Notes: generated by a model from the sequence alone, not told the origin. Positions 20,074-31,007 are shown, counted from the stretch's first letter. The stretch is 34,966 nt of DNA from Methanoregulaceae archaeon (GCA_028679315.1 JAJRBU010000091.1:1-34966), one strand, 5' to 3'. Translations and numbers: made by a program.

Positions 20074-22101
20074 ATGGATTTATTTATCCTGGTTCCAATC
20101 TGCGCCCTTATCGGGCTTCTCTTTGCAATTTACGCCTATTTCACCATGAAAAAAGAGGGTGAAGGTGATGAGCTGATGCAGAAAATAGCCAAGGCAATTC
20201 GTCTTGGTGCAATGGTCTACCTGAAACGTCAGTACACGGTCGTTGCGGTCATTATGATTGCCGTAACTGTCATTCTTGCTCTTGTCATCAACCCATTGAC
20301 GGCACTATGTTATGTGGTGGGGGCCACCCTCTCTGCAGGGGCTGGATATGTGGGAATGACGGCGGCGACCTATGCCAACGTCCGTACGACGCAAGCTGCA
20401 AAGAAAGGTATGGCCAATGCATTCCGGGTTTCCTATGCAAGCGGGACGGTAATGGGACTGACCGTTGTCAGCTTTGGTCTTCTCGGACTGTCACTTCTTT
20501 TTATTGGCCTCAATATGTACACCGCACTGACCCTTGCAAGTGTAGTTGATGTGCTTCTTGGTTTCTCCATGGGCGCGAGCTCTATTGCACTATTCGCCCG
20601 TGTCGGAGGCGGCATTTTCACCAAGGCCGCAGACGTCGGAGCCGATCTGGTTGGAAAGGTTGAAGCGGGTATTCCCGAAGATGACCCGAGAAATCCGGCG
20701 GTTATCGCAGACAATGTCGGGGACAATGTCGGGGACATTGCAGGGATGGGGGCAGATCTTTATGAATCCTATGTAGGCTCGATTATCGCTCCCATGGCAG
20801 TCGGTGTTGCCGCTATCTCCATAGTCCAGTTCAAAGGCGTGGAAACACTCAATCTCGTACTCCTTCCGATGATGGTCGCTGCGCTGGGTATCCTTGCATC
20901 GATCGTCGGGACGTTTTTTGTACGAAGCTCCAAGAACGAGAGCAGTGCAATCCACCGGGCATTCAACATCGGGACCTTTGCCAGCCTGATTCTCACCGTG
21001 ATCGCGACCTGGTGGCTTGTCGACACGATGCTTGGCAGCCAGTATATCGGAGTATTCTGGGCAACAATCGCCGGACTTGTCGCAGGGTTCCTGATTGGAC
21101 TTGTTACCGAGTACTACACATCCTATGAAAAGCCGCCAACCCTGCGGATCGTCAAGGCCAGCGAGACTGGTGCTGCAACTGATATCATCGCCGGACTTGC
21201 AGTCGGCTTTGAGAGTACAATCTTCCCGGTTATCATTGTTGCAGTTGCCATTCTGGTTGCAGCCCAGCAGGCAGGCCTCTACGGTATATCACTGGCCGGC
21301 CTCGGTATGCTGGCCACCCTGGGAATAACTCTATCAGTCGATGCCTACGGACCTGTGGCTGACAATGCCGGCGGCATTGCTGAAATGTCGCACCAGGACA
21401 AGAGTGTCAGGGAGATCACTGATACCCTTGATGCGGTGGGAAACACTACCGCTGCAATGGGGAAGGGTTTTGCCATTGGCGGTGCTGCGTTAACCGCCCT
21501 TGGCCTGTTTGCTGCCTATACCCAGGCTGTAGGCCTGAAGATGGTTGACATGCTTGATCCCTCCGGGATGGTTTTTGTAGGCATCCTTATCGGTGCTGTT
21601 CTTCCATTCCTCTTCTGTTCTTTTGCCTTGTCTGCGGTAGGAAAAGCTGCAGGATTCATCGTCGAAGAGGTCCGGAGACAGTTCAGGGAGATCCCAGGTC
21701 TGATGGAGGGAAAGGCCGACCCTGATTATAACACATGCATAACCATTTCCACCGACGCAGCCATCAAACAGATGATAGTGCCAGGGCTCCTCGCAATCGT
21801 GGCTCCCCTGTTTGTAGGAATTGTCCTCGGTCCCGAAGCCCTGGCCGGGCTGCTGGTCGGCTCAATTGCAACCGGGTTTGTTCTGGCGATTATGATGGCG
21901 AATGCCGGTGGGGCATGGGACAATACGAAAAAATACATTGAACATGGACATCTCGGTGGAAAGGGATCCCCTGCCCACAAGGCAGCCGTAACCGGCGATA
22001 CCGTTGGTGATCCCTTCAAGGACACAGCGGGACCGGCACTCAATATCCTCCTCAAGCTGATGGCTATTGTGGCTGCGGTCTTTGCACCTATCTTCATCTA
22101 A
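20074..22101 (+). CDS. hppA: membrane-bound ion-translocating pyrophosphatase (predicted K+-dependent, Na+-type)
   Basis: [89 protein letters not shown]. Confidence 0.97.
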   Translation: MDLFILVPICALIGLLFAIYAYFTMKKEGEGDELMQKIAKAIRLGAMVYLKRQYTVVAVIMIAVTVILALVINPLTALCYVVGATLSAGAGYVGMTAATYANVRTTQAAKKGMANAFRVSYASGTVMGLTVVSFGLLGLSLLFIGLNMYTALTLASVVDVLLGFSMGASSIALFARVGGGIFTKAADVGADLVGKVEAGIPEDDPRNPAVIADNVGDNVGDIAGMGADLYESYVGSIIAPMAVGVAAISIVQFKGVETLNLVLLPMMVAALGILASIVGTFFVRSSKNESSAIHRAFNIGTFASLILTVIATWWLVDTMLGSQYIGVFWATIAGLVAGFLIGLVTEYYTSYEKPPTLRIVKASETGAATDIIAGLAVGFESTIFPVIIVAVAILVAAQQAGLYGISLAGLGMLATLGITLSVDAYGPVADNAGGIAEMSHQDKSVREITDTLDAVGNTTAAMGKGFAIGGAALTALGLFAAYTQAVGLKMVDMLDPSGMVFVGILIGAVLPFLFCSFALSAVGKAAGFIVEEVRRQFREIPGLMEGKADPDYNTCITISTDAAIKQMIVPGLLAIVAPLFVGIVLGPEALAGLLVGSIATGFVLAIMMANAGGAWDNTKKYIEHGHLGGKGSPAHKAAVTGDTVGDPFKDTAGPALNILLKLMAIVAAVFAPIFI

Positions 22102-22116
22102 ATTTTTTTTAGATTC

Positions 22117-22138
22117 CGGAATGTCACCGAACATTCCG
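22117..22138 (+). terminator. T-tract plus perfect 8-bp hairpin 3' of hppA (candidate terminator or 3'-end element)
   Basis: T8 at 22103-22110 followed by CGGAATGT-caccga-ACATTCCG at 22117-22138. Confidence 0.45.
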
Positions 22139-22211
22139 TAGTACCGCTCGTTCGGGAAACGTCATATCAAATGGCTGATATATCCCGCCAACTGACTAAG
22201 TAAAGAACATC

Positions 22212-24041
22212 GTGCCGGAGACCCTGGACAGCTCATCTTCTGTATCCCCTGCCGGAGTGATCAAAGCAGCAGGCCTTGTGTTTGGCGATATCGGGACCAG
22301 CCCTATCTACACGCTGAGTGCGATATTCCTCCTGCTCCCGGCAACACCATCCAACATCTTCGGCATCATCTCCCTGATCATCTGGACCCTGATCACCCTC
22401 GTATTCATTGAATACACGTATCTCGCGATGGGGCTCAGCCGGAAGGGTGAAGGGGGGACAATCGTTCTGAGAGAGATCCTGATCCCGCTCCTGAAATCCG
22501 GGAACTCGGTGGCTTTCATCTCCCTCATCACCATTTTCGGGGTTTCGCTGATGATCGGGGACGGAGTGATCACTCCGGCTATCACCATCCTTTCTGCCGT
22601 TGAAGGAATACGACTGATTCCAGGGTTTGAGACGACAGCAACGTTCATCCTGATCGTGATTGCCTCTCTCATCACCATTTTCTTATTCACATTTCAGAGA
22701 AAGGGGTCCGAGAGGGTTGCATGGGCATTTGGCCCTGTCATGGTTGTCTGGTTCTCTGTCCTTGCTCTCTCGGGCCTTATCTCCCTTGCTTCCGACCTCT
22801 CTCTCCTGGCTGCAATCAATCCCCTGACAGGCCTGACCTTCCTTGCCGAAAACGGGCTTGCGGGGTTCATCATCCTTTCGTCAGTATTCCTTTGTGCCAC
22901 CGGAGGAGAGGCGCTCTACGCTGACATGGGACATCTTGGAAGGGAACCGATCATCCGGGCATGGCATTTGGTATTCATTGCCCTTGTCCTCAATTACATG
23001 GGGCAGGGGGTCTATCTTCTCCACAACAGCGGGACAAAAAATATTCTCTTCGAGATGGTGTACTCCCAATCCTCTCTCCTCTACATCCCCTTTCTCATCC
23101 TTTCCCTGGCAGCAACCGTGATTGCATCACAGGCGATGATCTCCGGCATCTTTTCGGTGGTTTACCAGGGGATAACCACCCGGATGATGCCGCTGATGAA
23201 GATCGATTATACCTCGACCCATCTCCGATCGCAGATTTACATCGACGTCGTCAACTGGGCCCTGATGGGTGCGGTCATCCTGATGATGTTCCTCTTCCGG
23301 GAATCCTTCAACCTTGCTGCAGCCTACGGACTGGCGGTGAGCGGGACAATGACGATCACAGGAATTTTTATCACCTGGATCTATCTCAAGAGAGAACAGT
23401 ATTGGAAGATGCTCCTGGGAGTCGGTCTCCTGGCCATCGATGCGGTATTCCTTGCATCGAATATCTTCAAGATACCGCACGGGGGGTACTGGTCCCTGCT
23501 CATCGCAGCGGTCCCTCTCGGGATCATCCTGATTTATGTCAACGGGCAACGGCGGCTCGGTGAACGGATGACTCCTGTCGAATTTCATGAGTTTCTGGAT
23601 AGATTTTCCGCTGTGTATCCAACCATTACAAGAATCCAGGGCACGGCATTGTTCTTTGCCAGGGACTTTCGGAAGGTTCCTCCCTATATCCCCCGCATCA
23701 TGTTCAGCCAGAATATCATGTACCAGGAGAATGTCATCGTCTCGATTATCCGGACGGACAATCCTTTTGGTTCGTCGTGGGGGTATACCCGTGAGATCAC
23801 TCCGGGACTGAGCATCCTTGAGATCAACCTGGGCTACATGGAACTGGTGAACATCGAGGCCATCTTTACTGAAGCGGGCGTCGACGAGAAGGCCATCTTC
23901 TATGGCATGGAGGAGATCATCGCTTCCCGGTTCGTCTGGAGAATTTTCTCGGTCATCAAGAAGCTGGCCCCTTCGATCGTCCAGTTCTACCAGCTCCCGC
24001 CGGAAAAGATCCATGGGGTTGTGACAAGGATCGAGCTCTGA
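22212..24041 (+). CDS. kup: KUP/HAK/KT family potassium transporter
   Basis: GLVFGDIGTSPIYTLSAIF, RKGEGGTIVLREIL, GDGVITPAITILSAVEG, GGEALYADMGHLG; GTG start. Confidence 0.96.
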   Translation: MPETLDSSSSVSPAGVIKAAGLVFGDIGTSPIYTLSAIFLLLPATPSNIFGIISLIIWTLITLVFIEYTYLAMGLSRKGEGGTIVLREILIPLLKSGNSVAFISLITIFGVSLMIGDGVITPAITILSAVEGIRLIPGFETTATFILIVIASLITIFLFTFQRKGSERVAWAFGPVMVVWFSVLALSGLISLASDLSLLAAINPLTGLTFLAENGLAGFIILSSVFLCATGGEALYADMGHLGREPIIRAWHLVFIALVLNYMGQGVYLLHNSGTKNILFEMVYSQSSLLYIPFLILSLAATVIASQAMISGIFSVVYQGITTRMMPLMKIDYTSTHLRSQIYIDVVNWALMGAVILMMFLFRESFNLAAAYGLAVSGTMTITGIFITWIYLKREQYWKMLLGVGLLAIDAVFLASNIFKIPHGGYWSLLIAAVPLGIILIYVNGQRRLGERMTPVEFHEFLDRFSAVYPTITRIQGTALFFARDFRKVPPYIPRIMFSQNIMYQENVIVSIIRTDNPFGSSWGYTREITPGLSILEINLGYMELVNIEAIFTEAGVDEKAIFYGMEEIIASRFVWRIFSVIKKLAPSIVQFYQLPPEKIHGVVTRIEL

Positions 24042-24192
24042 TACCTTCGCCAGCGATATCAAAGGGGAGGATTATCCTTCTATTTCAGAATGGTATGACC
24101 GTATTTCCGATGGTTCTGCCGTTCTGAAGGCATCCCTTCTCCCTTGCCTGGGAACAAAACAATGATAGGGTTGAACGGGGACAACAGAAGTA

Positions 24193-26742
24193 ATGCTTCC
24201 CCTGCGTGACCTCCTTGCACTTTCAACACGGCAGGGCCTTCCCTCCCCATCCGTCCGAGCATTGCGAGAGAAGTATGGGAAGAATGAACTCACCCCCCCT
24301 CATCGAAAGGCATTGTGGCTGCAGTACCTTTCAAAGTTCAATGATCCCATCATCAGGATCCTGCTTGTTGCAGCATTTCTCTCGGCACTCATCGAAATTG
24401 CCGAGGGGGGAAACCTCATTGATACCCTCGGGATCGTCTTTGCTGTTATCCTTGCCACGAGCATCTCCTTCCTCTCCGAGTACCGGAGTCATCGCGAGTT
24501 TGAAGCCCTGAACGCGATGCGCGAAGATACCGGGGTCAAGGTGATCCGCGATGGTCAGGCTGCAACAATCCCCATGCGGGAGATGGTGGTGGGAGATCTC
24601 GTCCTGCTCGAGGCGGGAGATGCGGTGCCCGCTGACGGGTATCTGCTCACCGGTCAGGGGATCGAGGTCGATGAATCAGCATTCACGGGGGAGAGTGAAC
24701 CGGTTGCAAAGGCCTCCGAAGAGGTGGTGCTGAAGGGCACCTGGATCACGTCCGGGAGAGGGCAGATGATCACCGGGGCTGTTGGCGATGCAACACGCAT
24801 GGGAGAGATCGCTGCCGAACTTGCTGAGGATGCAGCCCCGGAAACACCCCTTCAGCTGAAACTCCGTCGTCTGGCCACCTCCATCAGCAGGTTCGGCTAC
24901 CTTATGGCAGGCCTGATCATAGCGACCCTTCTCATCCAGGGATTGATCGAAGGAGTGTTCCTCGGAAGCCCTGCAGATATCGCACAATTCCTGCTGGAAT
25001 GTGTGATGTTTGCCGTCGTCATTATCGTCGTTTCGGTACCTGAAGGGCTCCCGGTCAGCGTTACCCTCTCCCTGGCACTGACGATGCGGAAGATGACCCG
25101 GGCCTCCAGTCTGGTCCGGCGACTCCTCGCCTGCGAGACCGTGGGATCCGTCACGGTCATCTGCACCGATAAGACCGGTACCCTGACTTTGAACCAGATG
25201 GAGGTCGTTGTCTCCTCTGTTACAGGTCCTGAATTCACGACCGGCATTCCCTCCACCGCTGCCGGGTGGATCACCCTCAATGCCGCCCTGAACAGCACTG
25301 CCGAGCTCTGCCCGCGCGAGGGAAAACTCATGACGGTGGGGAACTCGACCGAGGCTGCCCTGCTCCGGTGGCTTCACCACGGGGGGATTGCTTACCAGGA
25401 TCTCCGGGGCCGGTATCCTCCCGGCTCGCAGGACCTTTTTGACTCGAGGAAGAAGCAGATGTCGACCGTTGTGGAGCTCTGCGGGCGATCGTTTCTCCTC
25501 GTCAAGGGTGCGCCTGAGATCCTTGCCACCTCCTGTATTCCTCCCCCGGATCTCGACCAGATCCATGAACTGGCTAAGCGGGCAATGCGTACCCTCGCAT
25601 TCGCTCATGCTGAAGTTACTGGCGGGGGAGCTCCTCTCCTTGTCTGGGACGGCTCTGTCGGCATCCGCGATGAGGTGCGGCCGGACGTGTCTGATGCAGT
25701 GAGCACCTGCAGAAAGGCGGGGATCACCGTCAAGATGGTCACCGGAGACAGCCCGCTGACCGCCACGGCAATCGCCCGGGAAACGGGGATTCTTACGACG
25801 GGAACTGTTCTCTCCGGGAGTGAGTTCCGGAGTCTTCCCGACAAGGAACGGACCATCGCAGCCCGTACCATGGAGGTGCTTGCCCGCTCCGAGCCATCAG
25901 ATAAACTCCTCCTCGTCAAGACCCTCCAGGACCAGGGGGAGGTGGTGGCGGTGACCGGGGACGGGACCAATGATGCACCAGCCCTTCGCCATGCGGATGT
26001 CGGTCTTGCCATGGGGATTGCAGGGACCGAGGTTGCACGGGAGGCGAGCGATATCATCCTGCTCGATGATTCATTTCCTACCATCAAGAATGCGATATGG
26101 TGGGGGAGGGCCCTCTATGAGAATATCCAGCGGTTCCTCATCTTCCAGCTGACCATCAGTATCTCCGCAGCCGTGCTCACCTTCCTCGCCCCGGTCCTCG
26201 GCTTTCCTCCCCCGTTCACCATCGTCCAGCTGCTCTGGATCAACATCGTCATGGACTCCCTGGCTGCCCTGGCCTTATGCGCAGAATCTCCGCATCCTGC
26301 CCTGATGAAACGCCGCCCCATCCCGAAGGACGACCCCGTGATCACCCCCTACATGAAATGGGCCATCCTGATCACCGCTGTGGCCTATATCCTCGTCGGG
26401 ATGCTTGCCCTCTCCCAGGGGATCCCCTTTATGCAGACGGCTGAGCAGCAGGCAACCGCTTTCTTTGCAGGATTCGTGGTGGCACAGGTATGGAATGGGA
26501 TCAACTGCAGGGGGATCAATGGGATTATGCCCCGTTTCTTCAGAGGTAATCCAGCATTTTTCTGGATAATGGCACTCATTCTGGCCATCCAGGTCCTCAT
26601 TGTCCAGTTTGGGGGAGCCTTCTTCTCCACGGTTCCTCTCGACCTGTACCAGTGGCTGTTTCTCATCCTCATCACGCTCCCTGTGATCCTGCTCTGGCCT
26701 TTCATACGATTCTTTGTGAAGCAGTGGGGATCGATGACCTAG
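24193..26742 (+). CDS. P2-type (PMCA/Ca2+-like) cation-transporting ATPase
   Basis: TGES, VSVPEGLPVSVTLSLALTMRKM, CDKTGTLT-type phosphorylation site (ICTDKTGTLT), KMVTGDSPLTA, VTGDGTNDAPAL. Confidence 0.96.
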   Translation: MLPLRDLLALSTRQGLPSPSVRALREKYGKNELTPPHRKALWLQYLSKFNDPIIRILLVAAFLSALIEIAEGGNLIDTLGIVFAVILATSISFLSEYRSHREFEALNAMREDTGVKVIRDGQAATIPMREMVVGDLVLLEAGDAVPADGYLLTGQGIEVDESAFTGESEPVAKASEEVVLKGTWITSGRGQMITGAVGDATRMGEIAAELAEDAAPETPLQLKLRRLATSISRFGYLMAGLIIATLLIQGLIEGVFLGSPADIAQFLLECVMFAVVIIVVSVPEGLPVSVTLSLALTMRKMTRASSLVRRLLACETVGSVTVICTDKTGTLTLNQMEVVVSSVTGPEFTTGIPSTAAGWITLNAALNSTAELCPREGKLMTVGNSTEAALLRWLHHGGIAYQDLRGRYPPGSQDLFDSRKKQMSTVVELCGRSFLLVKGAPEILATSCIPPPDLDQIHELAKRAMRTLAFAHAEVTGGGAPLLVWDGSVGIRDEVRPDVSDAVSTCRKAGITVKMVTGDSPLTATAIARETGILTTGTVLSGSEFRSLPDKERTIAARTMEVLARSEPSDKLLLVKTLQDQGEVVAVTGDGTNDAPALRHADVGLAMGIAGTEVAREASDIILLDDSFPTIKNAIWWGRALYENIQRFLIFQLTISISAAVLTFLAPVLGFPPPFTIVQLLWINIVMDSLAALALCAESPHPALMKRRPIPKDDPVITPYMKWAILITAVAYILVGMLALSQGIPFMQTAEQQATAFFAGFVVAQVWNGINCRGINGIMPRFFRGNPAFFWIMALILAIQVLIVQFGGAFFSTVPLDLYQWLFLILITLPVILLWPFIRFFVKQWGSMT

Positions 26743-26869
26743 TGCAAACATTCAATGTTCATCGAGGAGTACACTGCCGCACTCTACATACCCGGAAAGA
26801 AAGAATATTTACCGGATTAATGGATTGATCTGGTCTCTGAAGTGTCACTCATTCCGATAAGTACAGATC

Positions 26870-27541
26870 TCATGACACCCCGATGAGCAGGGAGGCAAGC
26901 CGGTCGAGCTGAGAGCTGTGCACAAGGGCGAGAACCGTATCTCCCGGTTGTATGACGGTCTCACCCCGAGGCACGTGCATCTCCCCTCCCCGAAGGACCG
27001 CAGTCAGGACACAATCGTGAGGGAGATCGAGATCCCGGACCTGTTTGCCCGCTGCAGGAGTCGAGGGACCTACTTGGTACTCGACAATCGAGTACTGGCC
27101 CCTCCGCAATTTCAGCAAGGTCATCATATCCCCCAGGGTCATCTCCTCGGCAATCAGGTGTGCCATCAGCTCGGCCTGGTTCAACGCAACATCAACGCCC
27201 ATCTCCTGCGTGAACAACCAGGCATTCTTCGGGGTGTTGACCCGCGCAATAGTCCGGGGGACATTGAACTCGAAACGGGCGAGACTGGTGATTACGAGGT
27301 TGGTCGCATCACCCCTGCTCACCGCTGCCACGACATCGGCATTCCTGATCCCTGCAGATTCCAACACGAGCGGATCGGTGCTGTCTCCCTCAACGAGTAT
27401 CCCCTTCGGGAGCTCCTTGTGGAGCCGTGAGATATCCTCCTTGTTTCCCTCCACCACTCTGACGGTATAACCATCAGCGAGGAGAAGCGATACGAGATAA
27501 CTTCCTACTTTGCCACCACCTACAACGAGGACGTATTTCAT
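26870..27541 (-). CDS. TrkA/KtrA-like RCK (TrkA_N + TrkA_C) protein
   Basis: MKYVLVVGGGKVGSYLVSLLL Rossmann fold, VVEGNKEDISRL, C-terminal TrkA_C-like domain (VQPGDTVLALVH). Confidence 0.93.
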   Translation of the reverse strand: MKYVLVVGGGKVGSYLVSLLLADGYTVRVVEGNKEDISRLHKELPKGILVEGDSTDPLVLESAGIRNADVVAAVSRGDATNLVITSLARFEFNVPRTIARVNTPKNAWLFTQEMGVDVALNQAELMAHLIAEEMTLGDMMTLLKLRRGQYSIVEYQVGPSTPAAGKQVRDLDLPHDCVLTAVLRGGEMHVPRGETVIQPGDTVLALVHSSQLDRLASLLIGVS

Positions 27542-27552
27542 TCCGAATCACC

Positions 27553-28212
27553 TCACGACATCCCGAGCAGCGATCTCAGGCGATTCATAGAACCAGATTC
27601 CGCCGCTACATGAATGGTATCTTTCTCTTGGAATACGGTGCCTGAGATCGGGATCTCGGTTCTCCTGCCCCTGGTAATGGCGATCACTTGGATCTCTCCC
27701 GGCACGATCAGATCATTCACTGTCCGTCCTACGAGCGATCGGGGCACTTCCATCTCGATAATTCCCACCTCACCATTTCCCAGCCGCTTGAGTGGGGAAA
27801 GGGGTGAAAAGGTGAGGAGTTCCCTGAAACGCTGCGTGCCGAGCCTGACCGGGGTGACGGTCATCAAGCCCAGCCGCTCGTAGATCTCGGCCTTGAGCGG
27901 TTCATGCACGCGTGCCACGACACGGGGGACTGCGAACACCTGTCGTGCAACACGGGCGATCACGATGTTGATCTCATCACTTGCGGTCACGACCGCCATG
28001 CCGTCAGCCCGTTCAATCCCTCCCTCTATGAGGATCTCTCTGTCGATCCCATTTCCAAGGATCACCCGTCCTCCGAATGACGGTCCTAATCGCATGAATG
28101 CGGCAGGATCTGAATCTATCACCATCACTTCACATCCATCCAGAACGAGGACCTTTGCCAGCTCGGCCCCCTGTCTGCCACACCCAATTATCATGATTTT
28201 CATACACTCCAC
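27553..28212 (-). CDS. TrkA/KtrA-like RCK (TrkA_N + TrkA_C) protein
   Basis: MKIMIIGCGRQGAELAKVL, VIDSDPAAF, VVTASDEINI, C-terminal FQEKDTIHVAAE. Confidence 0.93.
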   Translation of the reverse strand: MECMKIMIIGCGRQGAELAKVLVLDGCEVMVIDSDPAAFMRLGPSFGGRVILGNGIDREILIEGGIERADGMAVVTASDEINIVIARVARQVFAVPRVVARVHEPLKAEIYERLGLMTVTPVRLGTQRFRELLTFSPLSPLKRLGNGEVGIIEMEVPRSLVGRTVNDLIVPGEIQVIAITRGRRTEIPISGTVFQEKDTIHVAAESGSMNRLRSLLGMS

Positions 28213-31007
28213 CTCCTTGTTGACATGGTCCTTCGCTCCCTCTTTCGCAGGATCGCCTTCCTCAGTTCATCCGCAAGGAACAATGAAGGAGTCCATGCAA
28301 ACAGAAACACCCAGTTAATCAACGGGAATGAGGCAGTCCCGAAGATCTGCTGGAAAAACGGTACATATACGATCGCCGATACAATCAGCAGTTCCGACGC
28401 TATCCCTATCCAGAGCATCCGGTTTGACCACCAGCTCAACCTGAATGCAGAGGTCCGTTCGGTCCGTTGGGCAAAGAGATTGCCGATCTGGGTGGTAACG
28501 ACCGCACCAAGCGTCATCGCCGTGGCTGCCTGGTACAACATACCGGATGCAGGCAGATCAAGCCACTGCCCCCAGTACCCGTTGATCCAGTACATGAAGT
28601 AGAACGCCGACATTGCAGCGACACTCTGAATCAATCCGAGAAATAAGTATGCCCGGAGGATGAGAGGCCTGTTGATCACATGCTCATTCCGGTCGCGAGG
28701 CGGCTGGTCCATTACCCCCTGCTCTGGAGGTTCATTTCCCAAGGCGAGAGCCGGGACCATGTCGGTCCCGAGATCGATTGAGAGCACCTGCATGACATTG
28801 AGGGCGAGAGGGATTCTCCCGCGGCTCAATGCCCACAGAATGAAGGGTACAGCCTCCGGAGTATTGCTCGTGAAGATGTACCCGATGAATTTCTTGATGT
28901 TGGCATAGACCCCCCGGCCTTCTTCGATCGCATTGACGATTGAGGCAAAATTGTCATCGGTCAGGATCATGACGGCACTTTCCTTGGCAACGTCCGTTCC
29001 GGTAATGCCCATTGCAACCCCAATATCGGCTTTCTTGAGCGCGGGAGCATCATTCACCCCATCACCGGTCACGGCGACGACATGCCCGAGTTCCTGGAGG
29101 GCGGTGACCACCCGAAGTTTATGTTCAGGCGCGACACGGGCAAAGATGACCTCGTCGCCGAGCACCTCTTTCAGTCCGTTCTCATCCATTGCATCGAGCT
29201 CGCTACCATTGATGATACGGGGCTTTGGCTGTGTGATGATACCGACACGGCGTGCGATGCTCTCCGCCGTCAGCCCATAGTCTCCGGTGATCATCACGAT
29301 ACGGATGCCTGCACGGTGGCATTTCTCAACGGCAATCGCGACTTCCTCCCGTGGGGGGTCCAGCATGGCGGCAAGGCCAAGGAACGTCAGGTCACGCTCA
29401 ACGACTTCCATACGGTGGTCATCAGGGAGATCGGGGAGTGGCCGCTCTGCAATTGCAAGTACCCGGAGCCCGTTCCGGGCATACTGGTCGTTTGCAGCGA
29501 TAATCCGCTCCGTTACCTCCTTTGCGATCGGATAATATTCATTTTTTATCCTGATGCCCGTGCAAAGGCCGATGATCTCGTGTGGTGCCCCTTTCACGTA
29601 CGCGATGCGGGCGTCTCCTGCCCGGTGGATGGTGGTCATCCGTTTGCGGTTTGAGTCAAAGGGTAGTTCGCGAAAACGCGGTCTCTGCCTGGTTTCCTTA
29701 TCGGGGTCAAGCCCGGTTTTCAAGGCCACAACCTTGATCGCCGCCTCGGTAGGATCGCCAAGGATCTTCCATGAAGACGAATGGGCATTGGGGGGTATCA
29801 GGCGGGCATTGTTGCAGAGGCTCCCCGCCAGGAGCAGCTCGTACAGATCGGTATCGGTCTGCACCGGAGCGCCGTGTTCGAGAACCTGGCCTTCCGGCGT
29901 GTATCCGGTGCCGGTGACCGTCAACTGGCGATCGGGAAGCCAGAGATCGCGGACTGTCATCTCATTCTGGGTGAGCGTCCCGGTCTTATCGGTGCAGATC
30001 ACCGTCGTGCACCCCAGCGTCTCGACCGCAGAAAGCCGTTTGATCAGGGCATTTCTCTCCGCCATCCGCTGGGTTCCCATGGCAAGGGAGAGGGTTACCA
30101 GGGGGAGCATGCCTTCCGGCACGAATGCCACGACCATACCCAGGGCAAAGATGAAACTCTCGGTAATGTTCACCCCTACAAGCACCGCGGAGAGGAGGAA
30201 AAAGATCACCCCTACACTGCAGGCAATGACGGTCACAATCTTTGTCGCAAACGCCATCTCTTTCTGCAGGGGACTCAGTTCATCTTTCACCGACATCGTG
30301 AGGTCGGCAATCTTGCCAAACTCGGTTGCCATCCCGGTGGCCGTCACGACAGCCTTTCCTGTTCCCGTCGCTACATTCGTCCCGGTAAACACCAGGTTCG
30401 GGATATCGGTGATGGTGATACCAGACTGCACCACTGGATCACTTGTTTTCCGTATCGGGCGCGATTCTCCTGTGAGGGTGGACTGATCGACCCGCAAGTC
30501 GGCTCCTTCCACGAGTCGTCCATCTGCCGATATCCGATCTCCCTCAGAAAACAGCATCAGGTCTCCAGGGACAAGATCCTCTGATAGTATCCGGTGCTCT
30601 TCACCATCGCGGATAACCCTGGCATAGGAAGGGAGGAGTCGTTTCAGGGCTTCTGTCGCCTTTTCAGCCCGGTATTCCTGCCAGAAGGAGAAGAGGCCGT
30701 TGATGATGTTGACCATCCAGATTGCTATCCCGAGCTGGGGGAGCTGTGCGATGAAACCGACTGCCCCGCCTATCCAGAGCATGATCGCCATCAGGTGGGT
30801 AAAATTGGCAATAAATTTCCAGATGAGGGAAGTTCTTTTCACCTCGCGGATCACATTCGGCCCGAACCGGGAGCGACGATCCCTGGCTTCCTGTTCCGTC
30901 AACCCTCCCGGGCCTGATGCCAGGACCTGGTAAACGTCTTGAACAGGCAGTGCGTGCATCTTGTTGGATCCTGGCAGATCCGGACGTCGTTCTGAATCGC
31001 CACTCAT
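28200..31007 (-). CDS. P2-type cation-transporting ATPase (ORF open to 31037; likely start MSGDSERR at 31007)
   Basis: TGES, VAFVPEGMLPLVTLSLAMGTQRMAERN, ICTDKTGTLTQNEMTVR, MITGDYGLTAESIA, VTGDGVNDAPAL. Confidence 0.96.
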   Translation of the reverse strand: MSGDSERRPDLPGSNKMHALPVQDVYQVLASGPGGLTEQEARDRRSRFGPNVIREVKRTSLIWKFIANFTHLMAIMLWIGGAVGFIAQLPQLGIAIWMVNIINGLFSFWQEYRAEKATEALKRLLPSYARVIRDGEEHRILSEDLVPGDLMLFSEGDRISADGRLVEGADLRVDQSTLTGESRPIRKTSDPVVQSGITITDIPNLVFTGTNVATGTGKAVVTATGMATEFGKIADLTMSVKDELSPLQKEMAFATKIVTVIACSVGVIFFLLSAVLVGVNITESFIFALGMVVAFVPEGMLPLVTLSLAMGTQRMAERNALIKRLSAVETLGCTTVICTDKTGTLTQNEMTVRDLWLPDRQLTVTGTGYTPEGQVLEHGAPVQTDTDLYELLLAGSLCNNARLIPPNAHSSSWKILGDPTEAAIKVVALKTGLDPDKETRQRPRFRELPFDSNRKRMTTIHRAGDARIAYVKGAPHEIIGLCTGIRIKNEYYPIAKEVTERIIAANDQYARNGLRVLAIAERPLPDLPDDHRMEVVERDLTFLGLAAMLDPPREEVAIAVEKCHRAGIRIVMITGDYGLTAESIARRVGIITQPKPRIINGSELDAMDENGLKEVLGDEVIFARVAPEHKLRVVTALQELGHVVAVTGDGVNDAPALKKADIGVAMGITGTDVAKESAVMILTDDNFASIVNAIEEGRGVYANIKKFIGYIFTSNTPEAVPFILWALSRGRIPLALNVMQVLSIDLGTDMVPALALGNEPPEQGVMDQPPRDRNEHVINRPLILRAYLFLGLIQSVAAMSAFYFMYWINGYWGQWLDLPASGMLYQAATAMTLGAVVTTQIGNLFAQRTERTSAFRLSWWSNRMLWIGIASELLIVSAIVYVPFFQQIFGTASFPLINWVFLFAWTPSLFLADELRKAILRKRERRTMSTRRWSV

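Noticed and set aside
20700-20745. Tandem-looking gacaatgtcggggacaatgtcggggacattg
   Set aside because: Encodes the conserved [12 protein letters not shown] catalytic motif of membrane pyrophosphatases; protein-level constraint explains it.
23127-24062. 311-aa minus-strand ORF opposite kup, and a 310-aa one at 24676-25608 opposite the P-type ATPase
   Set aside because: Low-complexity charged translations antisense to clearly identified genes; typical shadow ORFs in GC-rich coding DNA.
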